A program made the translations under genes and the position numbers. 37,630 bases of DNA from IMG/VR virus record IMGVR_UViG_3300027797_001432, positions 1 to 37,630 of that record; one strand, given 5' to 3'. Each line of letters starts with the position of its first letter. Positions within the stretch are counted from its first letter, which is position 1. Source of the stretch: a virus. Below the pieces are notes generated by a model. The model searched no databases. It saw only the letters and a program-made list of their open reading frames with translations, and was not told where the DNA came from. Below are positions 33,665 through 37,630 of the stretch, piece by piece.

Positions 33665-34129
33665 ATGAATGAGATTACGATAACAAATATAACAGGAACA
33701 TCACCATATGATTTATATGTTTGTGATGTTACAAATACTTTGTGTGTTTTCATATCAGGATTAACATCTGTTCCACCAAGTTACACATTTATTGTTCCTC
33801 CACCATTAAATACTTCAGGGTCTTTATTAATTAAAATTATAGACGGAGATGGGTGTGAGAGGTTTGAGTATTACTCATGTGTAAGTCCCACACCAACACC
33901 AACCCCCACACCAACACCAAGTCCTTTACCAATATGTTATTGTACTGAGGCCATTGCATTAACCGATTCGGATGGTACTTTAGATTTTGTGGATTGTCTT
34001 GGCGTTACAAATACATCAGTCCCAATAAGCCACACATCACCAACTTATTTTTGTGCGTCTGTTGTAACAAATTTATCTAATGTTAATATTGTTACCGGAC
34101 CACCTTGTGTTTCCAATCTTTGTGTTTAA
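33665..34129 (+). CDS. Two-domain small protein joined by Pro/Thr linker
   Basis: 154 aa. Domain 1 (1-72) is beta-rich (NEITITNITGTSPYDLYVCD; LLIKIIDGDGCERFEYYSC). A linker SPTPTPTPTPTPSP lies at 74-88. Domain 2 (89-154) starts PICYCTEAIALTDSDGTLDF and contains several cysteines. Probably a fibre-type virion protein. The ATG is 20 bases after the previous stop. Confidence 0.62.
   Translation: MNEITITNITGTSPYDLYVCDVTNTLCVFISGLTSVPPSYTFIVPPPLNTSGSLLIKIIDGDGCERFEYYSCVSPTPTPTPTPTPSPLPICYCTEAIALTDSDGTLDFVDCLGVTNTSVPISHTSPTYFCASVVTNLSNVNIVTGPPCVSNLCV
33884..33928 (+). repeat. Pro/Thr-coding ACACCA repeat
   Basis: Third copy of the ACACCAACACC-type DNA in adjacent genes, here coding the inter-domain linker. 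Confidence 0.75.
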
Positions 34130-34176
34130 ATTATTTATTTTAGTTCATTTGTTTATTATTTTTTAAAAAAAAAGTA

Positions 34177-35424
34177 ATGAAAATTTTTATACAAATTGCG
34201 TCTTATAGGGACCCACAATTAATACCAACAATCAAAAATTGTGTAGACAACTCAAAAAATCCACAGAATTTAGTTTTTTCAATTGCAAGACAATTTAATC
34301 CTGAAGATAAGTTTGATGATCTCTCAGAATTTGAGTCCGATAAAAGATTTAAAATTTTAAACATTCCTTATCAAGAATCAAAAGGAGTTTGTTGGGCAAG
34401 AAATTTAACTCAACAACAATATGATGGTGAAGAATATACTTTACAGATAGATTCCCATATGCGTTTTGAAAAAGATTGGGACCAAACTTTAATTGACATG
34501 ATTAAAGATTTACAAACCAAAGGTTATAAAAAACCATTATTAACTGGATATGTATCGTCCTTCGATCCTGACAATGACCCTCAAGGTAGAGTTTTAGATC
34601 CGTGGAGAATGACGTTTGACAGATTTACACCTGAAGGTTGTGTTTTCTTTTTACCCGAAGTGATCCCTAATTGGAAAGACCTAACGGAACCAATACCATC
34701 AAGATTTTACTCGGCTCACTTTTGTTTCACATTAGGAGAATTTTCAAAAGAAGTTCAACACGATCCCGAATATTATTTTCACGGAGAAGAAATCTCAATT
34801 GCCGTAAGGGCCTATACTCATGGATATGATTTATTTCATCCACATAAAATTGTTATTTGGCATGAGTACACAAGAAAAGGTAGAACAAAACAATGGGACG
34901 ACGATAAAGAATGGTATAAGAAAAATGAATCATCACATTCTAAAAATAGAAAACTTTTAGGTGTTGATGGTGAAATATTAAACGAGGAGATTGGAATCTA
35001 TGGGATGGGGACAGAACGCACCGTTACAGAGTACGAAAAATACTCAGGCATACTATTTTCAAAAAGAGCGGTACAACAATATACAATAGATAAGAAATAT
35101 CCACCAAACCCATACGATTATAAGAACGAGGAAGAATGGATTAATAGTTTCTCAATGATCTTTAAACATTGTATTGATGTTTCATTTAACGATGTTCCAG
35201 AAAATGATTATGAGTTTTGGGTTGTTGCATTTCACAACGGTAAGGACGAGACTCTTCATAGACAAGACGCGGATACAGGAGAAATTCTTAGAATGAAACA
35301 AGATCCTGACGGATATTGTAAAGTATGGAGAGAGTTTAACACAACAGAAAAACCAAAATACTGGGTTGTTTGGCCGTACTCAAAATCAAAAGGATGGTGT
35401 AACAGAATAACAGGTAATTTATAA
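34177..35424 (+). CDS. GT60-like polypeptide GlcNAc-transferase
   Basis: 415 aa. Residues 1-260 match the GlcNAc family (PF11397, CAZy GT60) of UDP-GlcNAc:polypeptide alpha-N-acetylglucosaminyltransferases, whose known members act on Skp1 hydroxyproline in Dictyostelium and on Thr-rich mucins of Trypanosoma cruzi. Key elements: FIQIASYRDPQLIPTIKNC, ESKGVCWARNLTQQQY, YTLQIDSHMRF with DSH as the metal site, and HGEEISIAVRAYTHGYDLFH, then IVIWHEYTRKGR. The C-terminal 140 residues are an extra region (YEFWVVAFHNGKDETLHRQD) I do not recognise. It lies 47 bases after the genes that encode Pro/Thr-rich proteins, suggesting that they are substrates. Bacterial members of the family are not well studied, so acceptor identity is inference. 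Confidence 0.82.
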   Translation: MKIFIQIASYRDPQLIPTIKNCVDNSKNPQNLVFSIARQFNPEDKFDDLSEFESDKRFKILNIPYQESKGVCWARNLTQQQYDGEEYTLQIDSHMRFEKDWDQTLIDMIKDLQTKGYKKPLLTGYVSSFDPDNDPQGRVLDPWRMTFDRFTPEGCVFFLPEVIPNWKDLTEPIPSRFYSAHFCFTLGEFSKEVQHDPEYYFHGEEISIAVRAYTHGYDLFHPHKIVIWHEYTRKGRTKQWDDDKEWYKKNESSHSKNRKLLGVDGEILNEEIGIYGMGTERTVTEYEKYSGILFSKRAVQQYTIDKKYPPNPYDYKNEEEWINSFSMIFKHCIDVSFNDVPENDYEFWVVAFHNGKDETLHRQDADTGEILRMKQDPDGYCKVWREFNTTEKPKYWVVWPYSKSKGWCNRITGNL

Positions 35425-35428
35425 TATT

Positions 35429-36433
35429 GTGGAATTTGAAATAAGACACGAATTTAGGGACATTAGATTTGGTAATGATGAATTTTATGTGACAAGTTTT
35501 TTTAAAAAATTTTACGAAAAACTTAAAACAAAATATCCTAATCACAGTTTTACGGTTAACAATAAAAAAGAATACGAAAAATATGGGCAAGGAGGAATTT
35601 ATAGTTGTATGAATTTTTCAATTATAAATCCATCAAACAAAAATTATTTATTAATTTCTTTTTTTGATAACTGGAAATATCATTTTATGTCTCACTTAGG
35701 GTGGGAATCGAACAAAATGAAACAATTTTTTTATCCGGGAGGTTTTAATTTTTTAGACTATTTTAATTTTAAAGAAGTCTCTAAAACTAATAAAGATTTA
35801 ATATTTCCAAAAAACATAGACTCAATTTATAATTCATTTTATTACGGACCTTATTTTGATTCTTGTTACGATGAAATGAAAGTTTTATATAATAACAAAT
35901 CAAATATAGAAAAAAGTAATAAATTATATTTTAGAGGATGGTTATGGGATTTTAGAAAAGAAATGGTTAAAAACATTAATAGAGAAGATGTTTTAATAAT
36001 AGATAAAAATGAAAACAATCAAAATTTAAATTATAAGACTTATCTAAACGAAACTTCACAATACACCGCAGCACTAAGTTTACCTGGTGGTAATGAAATG
36101 TGTAATAGGGATATTGAATGTTTTGGTATTGGTGTTCCCGTTATAAGACCTACACTGAATATTGAATATAATGATCCATTGATACCTAACTATCATTACA
36201 TTAGTTGTTATCATTTTTGTGACTATAGTGATGGGGGGCACCCAAAATACTTATCTTATGAAGATTTTAAAAAAAATTTATTAATAACATGGGATAAAGT
36301 AAAAAATAATAAAGAATATTTAAATTTTGTTTCTACTAATGCAAGGTCTTGGTTTGAAAGAAATTGTACTGTGGAAAACAACATTAATCATATTTTAGAT
36401 AAACTTAATTTAGAAAAATTATTAGAGGAATGA
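35429..36433 (+). CDS. Putative GT-B-type glycosyltransferase
   Basis: 334 aa, starting with GTG at 35429, 4 bases after the previous stop; no nearby in-frame ATG. The C-terminal half has YFRGWLWDFRKEMVKNI, ETSQYTAALSLPGGNEMCNR and DIECFGIGVPVIRPTLNIEY, like the donor-binding half of exostosin or family-90 type enzymes (E near a G-x-P-V element). The N-terminal half is aromatic-rich and not recognised. Specificity unknown. It overlaps the next gene by ATGA. Confidence 0.62.
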   Translation: MEFEIRHEFRDIRFGNDEFYVTSFFKKFYEKLKTKYPNHSFTVNNKKEYEKYGQGGIYSCMNFSIINPSNKNYLLISFFDNWKYHFMSHLGWESNKMKQFFYPGGFNFLDYFNFKEVSKTNKDLIFPKNIDSIYNSFYYGPYFDSCYDEMKVLYNNKSNIEKSNKLYFRGWLWDFRKEMVKNINREDVLIIDKNENNQNLNYKTYLNETSQYTAALSLPGGNEMCNRDIECFGIGVPVIRPTLNIEYNDPLIPNYHYISCYHFCDYSDGGHPKYLSYEDFKKNLLITWDKVKNNKEYLNFVSTNARSWFERNCTVENNINHILDKLNLEKLLEE

Positions 36434-37630
36434 TAACATTAGTAACAGGTTTATGGGATATCGGTAGAGGTAATATGACAGAGGGTTGGTCAAGAAACTT
36501 TGATTTTTATTTAGAAAAATTTAAAGAACTGTTAAAGATTGATTGTAACATGATAATTTTTGGTGATATAGAATTACAAAAATTTGTTACTGATCAAAAC
36601 AGAGACTTAAATAAAACTAGGTTTATATTAAGAGATTTAAGTTGGTTTAAAAATAACGATTACTATGAAAAAATACAAACCATAAGAACAAATCCTAATT
36701 GGTATAACCAAGTTGGTTGGTTAAAAGACTCGACACAAGGTAAGTTAGAAATGTATAACCCATTAGTTATGTCTAAAATGTTTTTATTACATGACGCAAT
36801 GTTACTTGATCCTTTTAATTCTGAAAAACTTTATTGGATAGATGCCGGATTAACAAACACAGTTAGTGTTGGTTATTTTACTCATGATAATGTTTTAGAA
36901 AAAATAAATAAAACATTTAATAACTTTACGTTTATATGTTTTCCGTATGAAACAAATACTGAAGTACACGGATTTGAGATAAATAAAATGACAGATCATA
37001 TTGGTAAAAAACCAAATATGGTATCAAGAGGAGGATTTTTTGGGGGAACCAAAGAAACAATTTCCCAAATGAATTCATTATATTATCAATTATTGTTTCA
37101 AACCTTGAACTACGGTTTAATGGGTACAGAAGAAAGTTTATTCACAATTTTAACCTACACTCAACCTAATATAATTGATTACGTAAAAATAGAATCAAAT
37201 GGGTTATTATATAAATTTTTTGAGGATGTTAAAACCAACAATGTGGTCATAGAAAATAAAAAACCAAAAATAATAACTAACAATGAAAATAATGGGGGGG
37301 TTGGTTTATACGTGATAACATTTAATTCTCCTAAACAGTTTGAAGTTTTGGTTGAGTCTATGATGGAATATGATCCTTCATTTATATCCAAAACCAAAAA
37401 ATTTTTATTAGATAATTCAACTGATTTAACAACAACAAATGAATACTTGAGAATTTGTGAGATGTATGGTTTTGTTCACATAAAAAAGGATAATATTGGA
37501 ATAACAGGTGGTAGGCAGTTTATTGCTGAGCACTTTAACGAACAAAATGATCTATCAACATATTATTTTTTTGAGGACGATATGGCTTTCTACCCAAAGG
37601 AAAGTGATACATGTAAAAATGGTTTTAATC
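36430..37630 (+). CDS. HtrL/YibB-like glycosyltransferase with a second GT module (3' end outside window)
   Basis: At least 400 aa; the frame stays open from the ATG at 36430 to the window edge. Residues 1-270 resemble the HtrL_YibB family: ITLVTGLWDIGRG, NMIIFGDIEL, NPLVMSKMFLLHDAM and KLYWIDAGLTNTV with the WIDAG metal-site element, then SRGGFFGGTKETI. From about 292 a second domain begins, GLYVITFNSPKQFEVLVES, continuing to YYFFEDDMAFYPKE, a GT2-type DxD region. It overlaps the preceding gene by 4 bases (ATGA). Function of HtrL-type proteins is poorly known; some are in polysaccharide clusters. Confidence 0.75.
   Translation, partial: MITLVTGLWDIGRGNMTEGWSRNFDFYLEKFKELLKIDCNMIIFGDIELQKFVTDQNRDLNKTRFILRDLSWFKNNDYYEKIQTIRTNPNWYNQVGWLKDSTQGKLEMYNPLVMSKMFLLHDAMLLDPFNSEKLYWIDAGLTNTVSVGYFTHDNVLEKINKTFNNFTFICFPYETNTEVHGFEINKMTDHIGKKPNMVSRGGFFGGTKETISQMNSLYYQLLFQTLNYGLMGTEESLFTILTYTQPNIIDYVKIESNGLLYKFFEDVKTNNVVIENKKPKIITNNENNGGVGLYVITFNSPKQFEVLVESMMEYDPSFISKTKKFLLDNSTDLTTTNEYLRICEMYGFVHIKKDNIGITGGRQFIAEHFNEQNDLSTYYFFEDDMAFYPKESDTCKNGFN

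Noticed and set aside
37179-37397. Minus-strand 72-aa open frame
   Set aside because: Lies within the partial HtrL/YibB-like gene, which runs off the window end.
1-37630. Prophage or host chromosomal island
   Set aside because: No integrase, attachment site or host housekeeping gene; continuous phage gene content. The T9SS-type and glycan genes are better explained as acquired phage cargo.

Overview
This window is a piece of a large, AT-rich, T4-like myovirus genome whose host is most likely a flavobacterium or another member of the Bacteroidetes. The phage assignment rests on a gp23-type major capsid protein preceded by a scaffold-like gene, a gp5-like baseplate hub protein, a gp55-like late sigma factor, PhoH, dUTPase and a DnaQ-like exonuclease. 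The host assignment rests on a secreted protein with a type IX secretion (T9SS) sorting domain and a GEVED domain, both typical of Flavobacteriia, and on A-rich leaders without clear Shine-Dalgarno sequences. I see no integrase, tRNA, rRNA, CRISPR array or insertion sequence. Every stretch over 300 bases carries a gene.

Layout. (1) 1-3064, plus strand: end of a scaffold-like gene, major capsid gene, strong terminator. (2) 3137-7594, mixed strands: a T9SS-type surface protein gene with its own leader, then small genes, including two whose N-termini resemble T4 capsid-targeting peptides. (3) 7599-14269, minus strand: tail and baseplate-type genes and the late sigma factor. (4) 14266-27402, minus strand: a tightly overlapping block with about eleven glycan-related genes (GT2, GT-B, WbqC, DegT-like, five-bladed propeller glycosidase-like, GNAT-methyltransferase fusion, methyltransferase), interspersed with PhoH, a degenerate HAD protein, dUTPase and an exonuclease. 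(5) 27451-30241, minus strand: a terminator, then six small genes, including a WYL-like protein with a capsid-targeting-like N-terminus and a LETM1-like protein. (6) 30295-37630, plus strand, diverging from block 5: a very large virion-type protein with a lectin-like fold and a C-terminal papain-like peptidase, two small proteins with mucin-like Pro/Thr linkers, then three glycosyltransferases, the first of the GT60 polypeptide GlcNAc-transferase type. The last gene runs off the window.

How the parts may work together (inference). The sigma factor probably drives late genes, and a recurring RTATTTATWW motif before several structural genes is a candidate promoter. Capsid precursors and candidate cargo proteins carry (I/L)-x-E sites like those cut by the T4 prohead protease. 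The Pro/Thr-rich fibre-like proteins next to a mucin-type GlcNAc-transferase suggest that the phage glycosylates its own fibres. The larger glycan block could build or extend that sugar or remodel host surface glycans. The most novel elements are the possible fibre O-glycosylation module, the lectin-papain virion protein, the T9SS-sorted surface protein beside the capsid gene, and the set of putative capsid-delivered proteins.
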